Positions 12,670-24,369 are shown, numbered from the stretch's first letter. The stretch is 64,000 nt of DNA from Micromussa lordhowensis (GCA_964020085.1 OZ026597.1:26852448-26916447), one strand, 5' to 3'. Notes: generated from the sequence alone by a model not told the origin. A program made the numbers and translations.

Positions 12670-13639
12670 GCCGGTTACCGGCCATCGGGAGAGCTTTGTC
12701 AATTAGTATGCAAGTCAGCGTAATGGCCGCCGCCTTCGGGGAAATGTCTATTTGCTCAAAATTGGGGCCAAATCTTTCAGGGTATTTGTAAGGATACAGA
12801 AAGTAATTTGGGACCATTTGCTGGCTTCTAAGGCTGAAATTATCCAGAAGTAAGCTTTTTATAAGTTGAACGTGACGAAGGCCACAAATTGAATAAATTA
12901 TGGCTCTTCGTACTGTCTCGCTTTCTTTTTTGTTTTGTTTTCTTCTGTAGCCTGCCGAGGTCATTTTTTCATCTAAATCTTCTAAGAAACGTTCGAAAAA
13001 TATGCTCCCATTCAATTTTCAGCTCTCATGGATTTTTTTGACCGAAACGTCGGTTCGTCTTCCTTTGTTGAGTAAACATGGTCAAGAGAGGTCACAAATG
13101 GAATCCTAATTAATCCTGGTTTCGTTCAATTTTGTTGAAATTTTAACATGATGAAGCTGGTGTGTGGTAGGTATTAACGCTAAAGAGATATATCGCTTCG
13201 AAATCAGCCGCGCATCGATTTGTTGATTGAAATCGGTATACGTGATCAAATAACCTGATTCTCAGTCGGTGCAGGTCGCCGTCAGAGAATCAGGCTGGTG
13301 ATCAGATCGTGTGACATGTCTGGTGAAATCCTATCCCCAAGATGAAAGCTGCATACAGTAATGACTGGAGTATCACTCGTGGTGACTAACGGTAAAGAAA
13401 GAGACAAGAATTAACAATGCATTTTTTAATGTTTTGGGGCCATCCCTTGGCAGGATACTTGCCATTCATTATGTCAGTTAACGGAATGAAACTAGTTCAG
13501 AAGTTTTGTTTCCACGGGCCCACCAAGAAGGAACAACACTGTCAAAACTGAAGGGAGAGTTTCTTTGGTATTCAGCCAGGCCAAGGGTAAAATTTCCTAA
13601 AGATAGAGAAGAAAGGAAGGACAAAATACTCCGACTACT
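10546..13639. other. Intergenic, no supported gene
   Basis: AT-rich, with two minus-strand open frames of about 140 codons (11987-12403 and 12593-13015) that carry no recognised domain and low-complexity stretches. It contains a 20-base perfect palindrome around a CACGTG E-box (12475-12494) and an inverted repeat of GCCTGATTCTC type near 13253-13294. Confidence 0.4.
12475..12494. promoter_or_regulatory. Perfect 20-bp palindrome centred on an E-box (CACGTG)
   Basis: TCTATCCCACGTGGGATAGA is its own reverse complement. CACGTG is the core site of basic helix-loop-helix factors such as Myc/USF. A regulatory role is only inferred; no promoter is identified next to it. Confidence 0.35.
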
Positions 13640-13995
13640 GAGACTACGTAAAACGTGGGTTACAAAACCTCACGCTCTCCTTGTGGTAAAAGTTTTTTTC
13701 TTGACCGCCGCCAGTGTAACTTCTGACGTCACTCTTTCTTGTGTATCAAAAACACTTTTCACGCCCGGAAACGTTTCCGCCATACATGGATGAAGTATCG
13801 CAAGTTCACCCGGGTAGGACAAAGCTCAAATTCTCTCTTCATTGTGCTGTGTCACGCAACACACTCCGCAAGGGATACGTGCATGAATGTCGATTTTCAA
13901 TATATATAATAAACGGTTGAATTTCGGCGAACGACATCAACCAAAGTGAAGCCAACTGAAGACGTCGAGCGCACTCTACTAATCTTTGATCATCG
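13640..13995. repeat. Dispersed repeat, inverted relative to 25940-26310
   Basis: Read on the opposite strand, this segment matches 25940-26310 along its length. Shared blocks include the CACGCTCTCCTTGTGGTA region, CCGCCAGTGTAACT, GTGTCACGCAACACA and CAACCAAAGTGAAGCCAA. The two copies have diverged by substitutions and indels. One lies upstream of BLES03-like copy 1, the other in the intron of copy 2. Confidence 0.75.
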
Positions 13996-14139
13996 CTAGT
14001 TGTTTTTTTGTGTTTAAGGCGAATGGCCGGGCGCCCAGTGGGGAGTGCAATGCCCGCCAGACAACAGTCTAATCCATCACACAACAATGGTTCGCCAAAA
14101 ACGGGGGTGCACCAACACGTCAAACGTCACCGGGGAATC

Positions 14140-15427
14140 GAACCCCGCCCCTACAAACGAAAAACCAAAAATCCAAAACAAATAACAAATCGCACCTTTT
14201 TAAGAATGCCACCCTCTTTGATTATTGAAAACAATGTTTTTGATATCCTTATGAAAAAATCAAAAGACTACTACACAAAGTTAATAAGTAAAAAAGCAGA
14301 ATTTTCTAGTAATCCTTTCGTTCTGAAACGCGGTTATAACCTAAATGAGGATCAATTAAGAAAAGTGTTTCTTCTGCCGTGTTAGGGCAAATTTTTTCCC
14401 CCTTTGTTTTTCGTTTTTCTCACTTATTTGTTTAGGTGTATTCTTTTTCTTTTCACTCCGGTATTTTGTTAATTACGCTCCCTTGTTATGTGCTGTATGT
14501 AAATTTCGTTATAGTTTATTACCTCGCCCTTATTTTATTGCCGTTTTTACGGAGCCATTAGTGTAAGATCATTTCGTCGAAGTAGGTTCTTTCCTCGGTG
14601 GCCCTGACCATCAACCCTGTCTTCCTCAGCATTTGAATAGTAAAACATTTGCTGGTGGCGAACGTGTTGTGTTTGTTTGAATTGGCCCTTGCCCGTTCAT
14701 GCCGCATACTGTGTGTTCTGAGACTTATGTTAAGGCCTTTCAATATAAGGTCCTTAACTTTATTCTATACCAAGCTATATAAGGTAGGATACATTTCAGA
14801 CGATAAATGCTCCTTTTGTAAGTCTGAACCAGAAACCCTATTGCACCATTTTTTAACCGCGTATACTCAAAGCTTTTCTGGAAAGATTTTGAATTTTACT
14901 TTTACTCTTTGTCACAAGAATTTGTTCATCTTAGCTTGCAGGATGTATTAATAGGTATTATAACTTCGGAATGTCCCTTACTAAATTATTTCTTGTTGAT
15001 AGCCAAACTATATATATGGGATTGCAGAAGATCTCAAATACTTCCAAGCTTAGCTGAGTTTAAGATAAAGATCAAAACTAAATTTGAAACAGAAAAATAT
15101 ATCTGTACTAAGAACAAAACTTTAGATCAATTCCGTAAAAAATGGGGGACAATTTGTCCTGTGTAAACAATAACTTTTCCTTTTATTGTATCACTCTCTT
15201 TGTAACCCTCTATTTCCCTTGTAATTGTATTTTAACATAAATGTAATGTACAGTATGTTAAGCTAGTATTGTTAGTTATGTAATATAGTTATAAGTAATG
15301 AGGTATACGGCTTAATTAGCACGTTGTGGTTGTTAGTAATATGTTAGTATTTGTAGTTGTCGCAGTATTGTAAGTAGTGTGAGTGCTCTAATAAAAATTG
15401 TAAGTAATAAAATAAAAAATAAAAAAG
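14140..15427 (+). mobile_element. LINE (non-LTR retrotransposon) 3' remnant with tail
   Basis: Two coding blocks resemble the C-terminal part of a LINE ORF2. The first (14205-14385) reads MKKSKDYYTKLISKKAEF, then LKRGYNLNEDQLRKVFLLP. The second (14725-15166) reads PFNIRSLTLFYTKLYKVGY, a zinc-knuckle-like CSFCKSEPETLLHHF, and LDQFRKKWGTICP before the stop. About 330 non-coding bases split the blocks, probably a later insertion. The 3' end runs into an A-rich AATAAAATAAAAAATAAAA tail near 15400-15427, as expected for retrotransposition. It sits about 300 bases upstream of BLES03-like copy 1. Confidence 0.75.
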
Positions 15428-15736
15428 GCTGTTGACGGCGGTTAAATCTAAGCCATTTTCGAACCATGGCAGAGGTCTCTTTTCTCCCGTCAGCGAACAC
15501 CAGAAAAAGAGCCTCTGCTACCAGAGAAACGTGCTTGAACGTAACACAAAGATAGGAGGTCGCGTGTGTATTTATTTAGTAAACCTGCGATTTTTGCGAT
15601 GGCAAAGAAACCCTAGAATGACAGAAAAAGGTTTCAAAGGAAAAATTTTTTGGGTTCCAACCTTGCACGTCACCGCTGAAACACCGAAAAGACCCTGGAA
15701 ACTAGTTAGTTGTTTGTTTTTTCAGAGGAAAGAAAG

Positions 15737-17906
15737 ATGGCAGATCAGACAATGGAGAACTGGATAATTTATGATGGCGATATTTCTCTTGAAGACTTTC
15801 TGGAAAGAAACCGACCTTCGGTTATCACGTTTGTCAATATGGGTGTTTTCGCAGGTGATCCTAAACAACGGCCAACCGTATTTGAATACCCGTTGTCGAT
15901 TCCAGAACCTCAGAAACAGATGCTTCTTGAAGAGTGGGGAAAAAAGACAAGAAAACGTGGGAGGATTACGAAAGATTATGTCCAACATTTAGCAGAGGAA
16001 TATTCTTACAAGTCGGGGAAGTGGTTAATCTATTGCCCAAGGTAAAACGAAAAGTAAATTTTTGTTCGGATACATTTTGTAAGGGCCCAAATCAGCCACA
16101 CCTTTGTTTTTGTTCACATGCGAGAGTTTGGCAATTATATTTTATTCGGAGCATGTCGAAACGAAGGAAGTCACTGTGAGACTACTAAAGAGAATTAAAC
16201 GTACTATCAGGAACACAACCCACAGTAAAGCAATAAGATTTCGCTTCACCATTTCGATGGTATGTTCCATATAGACCCATGTCAGTAATTCCCATTCTGG
16301 AGGACAAACCATGGTTGTTTCCTCCTCTGAGAGAAACAAACCTTTCAAATGCAAAACAATCTTATTGTTTTGTCCTCCAGATTGGGAATTAACTGAAATG
16401 GGTCTATATGGCCAATCTCTTTGATGATGTCGATGATCAAGAACATGACATACTGAATTAACATATCAAAATTAAGCAAACAAAAATAAAGGTGAGGTAA
16501 GTGGTATCAGCTGACAAGCTGAAGGGCAAGGATTATAACACTTACAGAAAGTCAGAGCCATGTCAAATTGTCAAAAATGTAAAGGGAATCTTGGCTGAAA
16601 ACCAGTTCACATTCCAAAGTATACCTGATGGTTCTCTGAAACTGATTCTGGATTTTAAGTTGATATCTCTGCAAGTGGTAATTAATCATAAAGTGTTTGG
16701 TTTTTAGTTTACCTGGGTGTCACCATGTTTACCTTAAGGTAATTTATGATGTCACTGTCATTGTGTCCTGTTGGAACTGAACATATTCATCTGGAATGTG
16801 AATAATAAACAATTAAAAGCACACTCATGCAATGTTGTATTTTAAAAATGTCCAACAGTACAATGACATTATAATTTCCCATCAAACTTTGCAAAAATAA
16901 ACATGGTGGTGCGTGGGAAATTTATAATACTAAAGTAGCTGAAAGGAAACGCCCAGCATTCAAAACAGGGAAAGAATTATCAACTTCAAATCACTGAAAC
17001 AATTCAACACAAACACCATCTTGTGATTTGGAACAAAATTTTTTTAGCCAGGATTATTTAGGAAAGAAATCAGCGTTGAATGAGAGAAATTCTAGCCATG
17101 GCAATAGGCCACTTTTGATATATTAAAATTCAGCTTGATAGTGAGGCCTACAGGACACAAACAAAAGAAATGAATAAAACTGGTCATTCAATTTCCTTTT
17201 TTGTGTCCTCTAAGCCTCACTGCCAAGCTGAATTTTAATATATTGAAAATGGCCTATTAAATCATGTGTCTGCAAGCCCCACAAGCTAAGAGGGAGATGT
17301 GGCTTCAGAATAAACCATGAGTAAAGCCATTCTTGACCCCAGAGCTGGCTATACCTCTCTGCTGTTGGGGCCTTGGCGCAAAGAAAAGGTGGCTTGAAGA
17401 CACATGATTTGATTGCCTAGATTCTTGGGCGAAGAAGGGAGGAGGAGAGAAGACCCTGGGAGCAAGGTTGTTCAAAGATTTCGGGAACAAAACATGACAT
17501 CCCAACCTCCTGGGTGCAAAATATGGGGACAAATGTCCAGACTCAAAAAAACGTATATGTGCATGTCTACACATGTATGGAGGTTCATTTGATGTACATA
17601 ACTGGGTATTACAGTCGCACAAAGTTCGCACATTTTTGGTGGCAAAAATTGCAGCTGTTGTAATTTTCTCTTTATTTTTTCTTTCAATTGTCAAAAGGGA
17701 ACATTGAAATTTAAGGTAACTGGAAACAGTTTCCACTACTTTCCAAGACTTATATTTTGATTGGTCATTTATAACCACTCTATATTAATTGATGCCAGAA
17801 TCATGGTATCAAAAAACTGCCCAATCATTGGTGAACATGTAACTGCCAATTTTGTGGCACAATAGATTACCATAGCAACAATATGTATGGGTTATTGACC
17901 AAGTGT

Positions 17907-17939
<33 letters not shown>

Positions 17940-18312
17940 TTTTTTTGCGTGTTTATGGACGGAGACGCAAAAAAAGAATGAGGCCAATATCAAGCCATCT
18001 TGACCCAACAAGCTTGGTCAATAAAGGATTTATTATGTGGCTTTTGGGGAAATTTCTTGCGGGACAAGGCGGGTAGTCCCGAGTGGGCAAGATGGCTCCA
18101 TCTTGCCCGCTCAGGTAGCCAATCACAGTGCATGATTTGATTCATCTTGCCTGCTCGCGGAGCTAGCCATATAATAAGACCTGCTTAATCACCCTTAATT
18201 TTAGCTTTAAGCGCTTATAACTCGAAAACGAACTTGGTGACCCCCATTTTTTATTTAAGAAATAGAAAACATGTGCCGTGTTTCTATCAAGTTATAGAAA
18301 CACAAGTGAAAG

Positions 18313-18343
<31 letters not shown>

Positions 18344-20941
18344 GAGCTGCAGGCAACTGTTTCCACAGCTTTTTCAAGAGTTCTCCCAAACTTTCAATTC
18401 GTGTTTCTATAACTCGATAGGAACACGGAGAACATGTTTTCTATTTCTTTTAGAAAATACCGCGACGAAGAAAAACAACTTGTTACCTTGATCATCAAAA
18501 TGTAAATTCTCTTTGTTCACGCCATCATTATGTTAACAGCTCGTGCTAGTCCTGTGTTTCTATGGAGTTATAGAAATATGATTTTAAACCAATCAGCGTG
18601 CATATTTGCTTTGGGTTATTTTCTAATATTGAATAGTAATCAGCATGATAAGATGCAACTTTTTGCAAAGTTTAAAAAAAGTCTGCGAAGGGGATTCAGA
18701 GCTACCTTCGAACCCCTTTCACAGAATTTTTTTAAACTTTGCAAAAAGTTGCATCTTATCATGCTTACTACAATTTTGATTATAAATCAAAGGCTCTCTG
18801 AGCAGCTCATGGATGAATAGCCCAATGCCAAGTTTACTTTTGCCACTGTGGCAAAACGAGTCTTTGAGCGAAACTATTGGTATGAAAATATATGTCACCT
18901 GCACGGTCATTCGCATGAAGTGATTTTCATGGGAAACGTTTGGCACAAGCACTCGTTCTGCAAATAGAAACTCAGACGGTGGAAGTCAAAGTCTACATTT
19001 GTGCCAAGCGGCCCATCAGGCCAGCACTGATAAAAAATAATCTAACAAAAAAACAATTTACCATCTTCTCGTGGTCTGTTTACAATGTCCGATTAAAAGC
19101 TTTAGATATCAAGAGGGTCGTACAGGGAAGTCTCTGGCACGGTTCACGAACCTAAAATACAGAGGATCACAGTTCACGGATAAAAAATTTCGATTTCCCG
19201 AATTACGAAAATAAGAAAGTAAGGACCTGTTCTTACATTAAAAACAGTGTTTGTAGGAAGCAAAATCGCGAATGGCTAAATCAATGCTCCGTACAATATT
19301 GCAATAAGGCACTCTCGATAGACCACTGTAACTATTCGGAGAACTTGTGTCTCAAAATCACGTAGAGTTGTGTGGTAAAATCGCGAATATCGGTTAATAT
19401 TTCAGGTTCTTCACGGATCACGCAAAACCTTCAGGTCACGAATCAGGAAGAACAAGAACCGCAGTATGCGGTTGAAAACCGCGCTTTAAAAAACGCGGTT
19501 GCTTACACTGTCTGCAAAACGTGACTCTCTTGCCCTTCAGCAAATATACGAAAAAAAGAGTATCTGATTACATTCTTTGCATAGCGTGAGTTTAGCGTGA
19601 CTTGTAATCGGAGAATTTTGTTTACGTCTAATGAAAAACACCTTGACCTTTCAATATAAATTTACACATGGTTTTTGACGAGCGCTATGCTTCTTGTCTT
19701 TCCATGTCCATTTGTTACAGCTACTGCTGCTTAGCTTGACAAATTTCAATTTTACAACTCCCCGAGTTGAACCAAAAACCATCTTCGTGCCGCGTTAGCC
19801 GCCATATGTACGAACTCCATGTTGTCGGACAAAAAATTCGTCTTTCTAGTACCCCGCTAAAACCTGCTGAACCTACACCATGAAGTGCCTAAGAAAAGAA
19901 CCATACTAAGCAGGGGAGGGTTGGGAGAAACGATTTAATCCGGTTTAATGAATAAATTAATCAGAATCGAGTGAGTGAGTGAGTGAGTGAGTGAGTGAGT
20001 GAGTGAGTGAGTGAGTGATCGAGTGCCATCCGACTGCCTCCTAAGCTCATGGATGTTACGTAACATCCATGAGCAAAAACGGGGGTCACTGAGCTCGTTT
20101 TTGAGTTATAAGCGCTTAAAGCTAAAATTAAGGGTGTTTTTAGCAGATCATACTGTTGCTATGGTAACCTTTTGTTCCACAAAATCTTCTCCAACTTTGT
20201 TCACCAATGATTGGGCGGTTTTTTGATACCACAATTTTGACATCAACCAATGCAGAGTGGTTATAATGACCCATCAAGTCTTGGAAAGTGCTGGAAACTG
20301 TTTCAAGCCACTTTAAATTAATATTTCCTCGTTTATTTTTTATATTTGTAACTGTACTAATTAAAACCAATGTGTGTGAAAAATGTAAATTGGAGATAAA
20401 AAAGGTATAACTAAGGCCCCTCTCATTCCCTATGACACTGCACATAAAAAATTGTGAAAATCGCTTCAGGTACAGTGTAGTCAGTAAATGGGTTACCTGC
20501 TGTAAATGGTGTAACTTTCATTTAGAAGGTATTGCAGGGTGTACACAGTATTTCTACACCATCTCTCAATTCAGAGCAGACTCACAACAAAAGGAAAATG
20601 GTCTGTTATTTGAAATGACATTTCCTTTGCCTTACAGCTCTCAGATTGATGAAATTTGGACAACTGTAGCCAAAGCAGTGGTTGGTGGCACCCTTGGAAG
20701 TGCTGCCAATGTGTTTGAAAGCGACAACGAAACTTATGTAATTTGTGTCTACACAGAAGATTTCACAAACAAGGAGGAAGTATGGGCTGCAGAGAAGAGT
20801 CTCAGGAAATTGGGAGTAAAGTTTAGATTATGCTACAAACCAAATATCTACACAACACTGGGAATTTACGCTGGTAATGAATGGCAATTGTTTCCAACAA
20901 TATATCGTTCAAAAATCTTTGCAAAAAACCTCAATCATTAA
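15737..20941 (+). CDS. C11orf68-like: BLES03 / C11orf68-like protein (DUF1917), copy 1
   Basis: Two exons: 15737-16041 and 20638-20941, joined in phase 2 across a 4.6 kb intron, giving about 202 residues. The start is the ATG of MADQTMENWIIYDGDI. Exon 1 ends in SYKSGKWLIYCP. Exon 2 begins SSQIDEIWTTVAKAV and carries the best conserved block, VICVYTEDFTNKEEVWAAE, then YKPNIYTTLGIYAGN. These match the human C11orf68 blocks SGKWL, VICVYTDDFT and YKPDVYTYLGIY. The biochemical role of this family is poorly known. The human protein has a longer N-terminus. The intron is packed with foldback repeats, whereas copy 2 has a 1 kb intron at the same position and phase, which indicates tandem duplication of an intron-bearing gene. 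Confidence 0.88.
16267..16411. repeat. Foldback element (MITE-like) in BLES03-1 intron
   Basis: Left arm 16267-16308 (CCATATAGACCCATGTCAGT onward) is matched in reverse complement by 16368-16411 (ending ATGGGTCTATATGG). The arms of about 43 bases differ at a few positions and are separated by about 60 bases. Confidence 0.8.
17102..17260. repeat. Foldback element (MITE-like)
   Basis: Arms of about 62 bases: the left begins AATAGGCCACTTTTGATATA and the right ends AATATATTGAAAATGGCCTATT. They share GTGAGGC...GTGTCC blocks and are separated by about 30 bases. Confidence 0.8.
17892..18024. repeat. Nested MITE in the left terminus of the composite element
   Basis: Inverted repeat with ends TTATTGACCAAG and CTTGGTCAATAA. 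Arms of about 60 bases (GGTCAAGATGGCTGGATATT...TTTTTTGCGT) meet around TTTATGGACGGAG. Confidence 0.85.
18254..18452. repeat. Foldback element, AAGAAATAGAAAACATGT arms
   Basis: Arms of about 80 bases: left AAGAAATAGAAAACATGTGC...CGTGTTTCTAT...AAAGTTTGGGAGAAC, right its complement ending AACATGTTTTCTATTTCTTT. A degraded relative, with the adjoining sequence of 18465-18600, occurs at about 62290-62560 inside a crumbs intron. Confidence 0.8.
18647..18766. repeat. Long hairpin, GATAAGATGCAACTTTTTGC arms
   Basis: The arms GATAAGATGCAACTTTTTGC...AAAGTTTAAAAAAA and their complement are nearly perfect. The same hairpin, diverged, is at about 34196-34342, in both cases inside a composite foldback element. 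Confidence 0.85.
18786..20082. repeat. Large inverted duplication, left copy (1.30 kb)
   Basis: Reverse complement of 21851-22720, from AATCAAAGGCTCTCTGAGCA to the GAGCAAAAACGG end. Identity is high throughout. This copy has about 405 extra bases (about 19085-19490) that the right copy lacks. It includes a (GAGT)n tract at 19969-20018 and a perfect 30-bp palindrome at 20045-20074. Confidence 0.88.
20045..20074. repeat. Perfect 30-bp palindrome
   Basis: GCTCATGGATGTTAC followed by its exact complement GTAACATCCATGAGC, with no loop. The same palindrome is preserved unchanged at 21859-21888 in the inverted duplicate. Confidence 0.9.
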
Positions 20942-21012
20942 ATTGTTGATCAGATGTACAGTTACTACCCGAAATACAATGTGCACTGTTAACTGACATT
21001 GGGTGATTATTG

Positions 21013-21130
21013 CCTAGACTGGCCCGCCTAGACTGGCCCGCCTAGACTAGCATAGCTATCCACAGGCCAGTCCAACTGTAAAATGAAAATTAAGAAATAC
21101 AAGTCAAATGATTGATTGATTGATTGATTG
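21013..21130. repeat. Short tandem repeats after BLES03 copy 1
   Basis: Three consecutive CCTAGACTGGCCCG-like units at 21013-21052, and a (GATT)n run at about 21110-21130. Confidence 0.75.
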
Positions 21131-21189
21131 CTGATCTTAGTAAAACTACTTCACACTACCTGAGATACCAAAGTGTTTATTTTCATACT

Positions 21190-21450
21190 ACTAGTACTGA
21201 TACTACAAAGAACCCTGAGTGTGACTCATAAATTAAGTAACATGGCAAAGTACATACTTGACAACAACTTGTTCTCATATTGGAATTTTTTTTTTTTAAT
21301 TCCCATCAAAACTTCCAGTTTTAGTTGTTTTAGTCTAAATAATACAGTATACATTGTGCACTGTTGTCCAAAAAAAGCTAAATTGGCATTTCTTCCCGAG
21401 CGGGGTTGCCTTCACTAAAGTCCAACACACACTGGAACACGCCCATATTT
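21190..21450 (+). repeat. Duplicated 3' flank of BLES03-like gene (partner 27295-27535)
   Basis: Both genes are followed by related sequence. Shared blocks are GACTCATAAAT, CAAAGTACATAC, AAAACTTC-AGTTTT, AAAGCTAAA-TTG-CATTTC, and TCCAA-ACACACTGGAACAC. The gene duplication therefore took the 3' flank with it. After 21450 copy 1 is interrupted by another repeat. Confidence 0.7.
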
Positions 21451-21451
21451 G

Positions 21452-21690
21452 TTCTGAAAAAGTTATGCAAACCTTCGACTACGTCTCGGGTTTGCATAAC
21501 TTTCGAGAATTCTCCCAACCCTCCGAGTGTTTAGATGAGGCTATGTAGATACGGAAAAAGTGCTCTATTGCTTTTATAAAATAATTCTTAAAAATAAGCG
21601 AGAATCTAAAACGTCACAATCGTGTTTACATACTCTCATCTAAACACACCTATCGAACAATGAGAGCGCGCGTGGTGGCTCAGTTATGTT
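21452..21690. repeat. Dispersed repeat, related copy at 59415-59650
   Basis: Matches the crumbs-intron copy over blocks such as TTGAGAATTCTCCCAAC-like, GAGTGTTTAGAT, AATCTAAAACGTCACAA and CTCATCTAAACACACCTA, same orientation. TTTAGATGAG and CTCATCTAAA near the ends are complementary, suggesting a MITE. Confidence 0.7.
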
Positions 21691-21850
21691 ATGAACAAGA
21701 TTTTTACTAGGGTACAGATAAAATTGAACTCGGATTTTTTTCTCGCTCTTGCGGCGGGGGTCCCTTCACTGAAAATTCCTTCTCGCCATAACTCCCATCA
21801 TATCTACCAATACCTATATCTCTCCATGCCATAAGGATAACGCGTCCTCA

Positions 21851-22720
21851 CCGTTTTTGCTCATGGATGTTACGTAACATCCATGAGCTTAGGAGGCAGT
21901 CGGATGGCACTCGATCACTCACTCACTCACTCACTCACTCACTCACTCGATTCTGATTAATTTATTCATTAAACCGGATTAAATCGTTTTTCCCAACCCT
22001 CCCCTGCTTAGTATGGTTCTTTTCCTAGGCACTCGTGGTGTAGCTTCAGCAGGTTTTAGCGGGGTACTAGAAAGACGAATTTTTTGTCCGACAACATGGA
22101 GTTCATACATATGGCAGCTAACGCGGCACGAAGATGGTTTTTGGCTCAACTCGTGGAGTTGTAAAATTGAAATTTGTCAAGCTAAGCAGCAGTAGCTGTA
22201 ACAAATGGACATGGAAAGACAAGAAGCATAGCGCTCGTCAAAAACCATGTGTAAATTTATATTGAAAGGTCAAGGTGTTTTTTCATTAGACGTAAACAAA
22301 ATTCTCCGATTACAAGTCACGCTAAACTCACGCTATGCAAAGAATGTAATCAGATACTCTTTTTGTATATTTGCTGAAGGGCAAGAGAGTCACGTTTCGC
22401 AGACAGTGTAAGTAAACAGCCACGTGTAAGTAAACAGCCACGAGAAGATGGTAAATTGTTTTTTTGTTAGAGTGCTGGCCTGATGGGCCGCTTGGCACAA
22501 ATGTAGACTTTGACTTCCACCGTCTGAGTTTCTATTTGCAGAACGAGTGCTTGTGCCAAACGCTTCCCATGAAAATCACTTGATTTTCATGCGAATGACC
22601 GTGCAGGTGACATATATTTTCATACCAATAGTTTCGCTCAAAGACTCGTTTTGCCACAGTGGCAAAAGTAAACTTGGCATTGGGCTATTCATCCATGAGC
22701 TGCTCAGAGAGCCTTTGATT
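21851..22720. repeat. Large inverted duplication, right copy (0.87 kb)
   Basis: Reverse complement of 18786-20082 without the roughly 405-base block. It keeps the 30-bp palindrome (21859-21888) and an (ACTC)n tract (21916-21949). It lies between the two BLES03-like genes. Confidence 0.88.
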
Positions 22721-22723
22721 GTA

Positions 22724-22811
22724 CTAAAGGCGCATTATCCGTCTGGACGAACTTGGGCAAACATTTTGTTGTTCGTCTGGTTATGCGTCTCTAGTGTAAA
22801 GACGGACACAA

Positions 22812-22842
<31 letters not shown>

Positions 22843-23042
22843 AACATAGTATAAAGACGGGCACAAGACGCCTTATACGTCTAGACGAACTATTCTTCGA
22901 AATGCGTCTTGAATGACGCACTACGAGATAGTTCGTCTAGACGCGTAATACGTCTTGTGTCCGTCTTTATACTAGAGACGTATAACCAGATGAACTACAA
23001 ATGTTTGCCCAAGTTCGTCCAGACGGATAACGCGTCTTTAAT
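22724..23042. repeat. Foldback element with internal repeats of a CGTCTGGACGAACTTGGGC unit
   Basis: The ends TAAAGGCGCATTATCCGTCT and AGACGGATAACGCGTCTTTA are complementary. The unit CCGTCTGGACGAACTTGGGC occurs twice in forward orientation and once inverted, with TAGACGAAC half-units around the centre. It abuts the large inverted duplication directly. Confidence 0.85.
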
Positions 23043-24369
23043 ATAAAAACAACCCCTCCATCCACTTCGATTTCCCGCTAGAGCTGACAGTCACCCATCA
23101 ACTATTCTCTATGTTGGTTTTGGGTCGACCTGGCCTTAACACCCGTCATATCAGCCCTGAGCTTATTGTCAGAATTCTACGTTACAGAGCGGAAACTCTT
23201 AGTGTAAGTGGAGGGGGACCCACTGGAAATGCACAGAGGTCGTTAAAGGGGCCCAGGGGACCCATCGTTGAAGACACCCAGTTGCGCAAACTGGACCGCA
23301 CGAGGTAAAGCTCGACCTGGAACAAAGAGCAACGTGCATGAGAAAGCCTCACGATCAGTTCAGCAATGCCAGGAATTTCTAAGCGCGGAAGGATGGAAGA
23401 ACTAAAATAGCTCTTCTTTATAAATTCTTTATAAATCCCTCAAAGCCATAGTTGTATCCCTGCGCAGCCGAGGATACATATACAGCAGCCTCCATTTGAA
23501 ACTGTTCGCTTCTCAGAACAGATAATGTCCGCGGAAAAATATCCGAGCATATTTTCGCGCCAACTTAAGACTATTGCAATTGTTTATGTATTTCCTAGAA
23601 TAATGGATGTAGCCATAGTAGCATTGCTATCTACTTGTTTCTGTAATGGAAAAACAATGAAGTTCACATGAACTACAACTGAATTGAATCCAGAAACTGC
23701 AAACAAAAGTTCATTTCATTAGGTCCGCGCTATTTCTATTGCTCGATACACGGGACACCAAAAGTCCAATAGTAATATCAAAAATATTGTTAACAGGTTA
23801 TCTACACATTTCAGATGATATTTCCAGTCTGGTAATTACTTTCGTCTTCCCGTCTACAGATCGAGATTTGTTTCTCAACCAGGGGAAATTAGAGAACTAT
23901 CCAAAAGTCATTTTGCCTTCACTACAAAATTATCCCCACCGCTGAATTTATCATAGTTACTCACTATGGCAAAATACAGTCATTTTGATACTTAGTTATG
24001 TATATTATGCCGACATTCAAATTAGGGGGTGACCGCAGAGCGGGAGCCCGGGGAAATAGGGGGCGGGCGGGAGGAGAAAGAATGGGAAGCGGGAGTTCTA
24101 AGAGGATGGAGGGCGGAATACAAATTATTTAAAAACCAAAGAAACGCCTAATTACATGAGCCGGGCTGGCCCGGTTAGCCGGGCTGGTTTGAGTTTGCCG
24201 AGATCGCGGCATGTTTGTAAAACGCAACAAAAATCAACTTCGCGATTACATGACAACCGGGCCAGCCCACACCGAAGCAGTCAATAATTAGTGCAGAGCT
24301 GTGGGATGGCAAGCGAACAGTCACTATATCTTAGGTTAATTTAAGGTATCGGAACGGAAGACAAAGTGC
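23043..24369. other. Intergenic, nothing coding supported
   Basis: No gene is supported. A GC-richer patch at about 24020-24115 is purine-biased (GGGAG-type runs). A short inverted pair of CCGGGCTGGCCCGGTT type occurs at about 24156-24272. Confidence 0.4.

Larger units (their letters stand above)
17711..20325. mobile_element. Large composite foldback element with long terminal inverted repeats
   Basis: The left terminus (17711-17887 plus about 18184-18250) is the reverse complement of the right terminus (20082-20325). Shared blocks are ACTTTCCAAGACTT, CCCAATCATTGGTGAACA, GGTTACCATAGCAAC-like, and CCTTAATTTTAGCTTTAAGC. Another member of the family spans about 33511-34520. Here the left terminus is split by a nested MITE (17892-18024) and a hairpin, and the interior carries the 1.3 kb segment also found inverted at 21851-22720. 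No transposase frame was seen. Confidence 0.7.

Noticed and set aside
12593..13015. 140-residue minus-strand frame as a gene
   Set aside because: No recognisable domain and no splice or promoter support; part of it runs through a GAGTGAGTGAGT stretch. Length alone is not enough in AT-rich DNA with a GC-richer patch.
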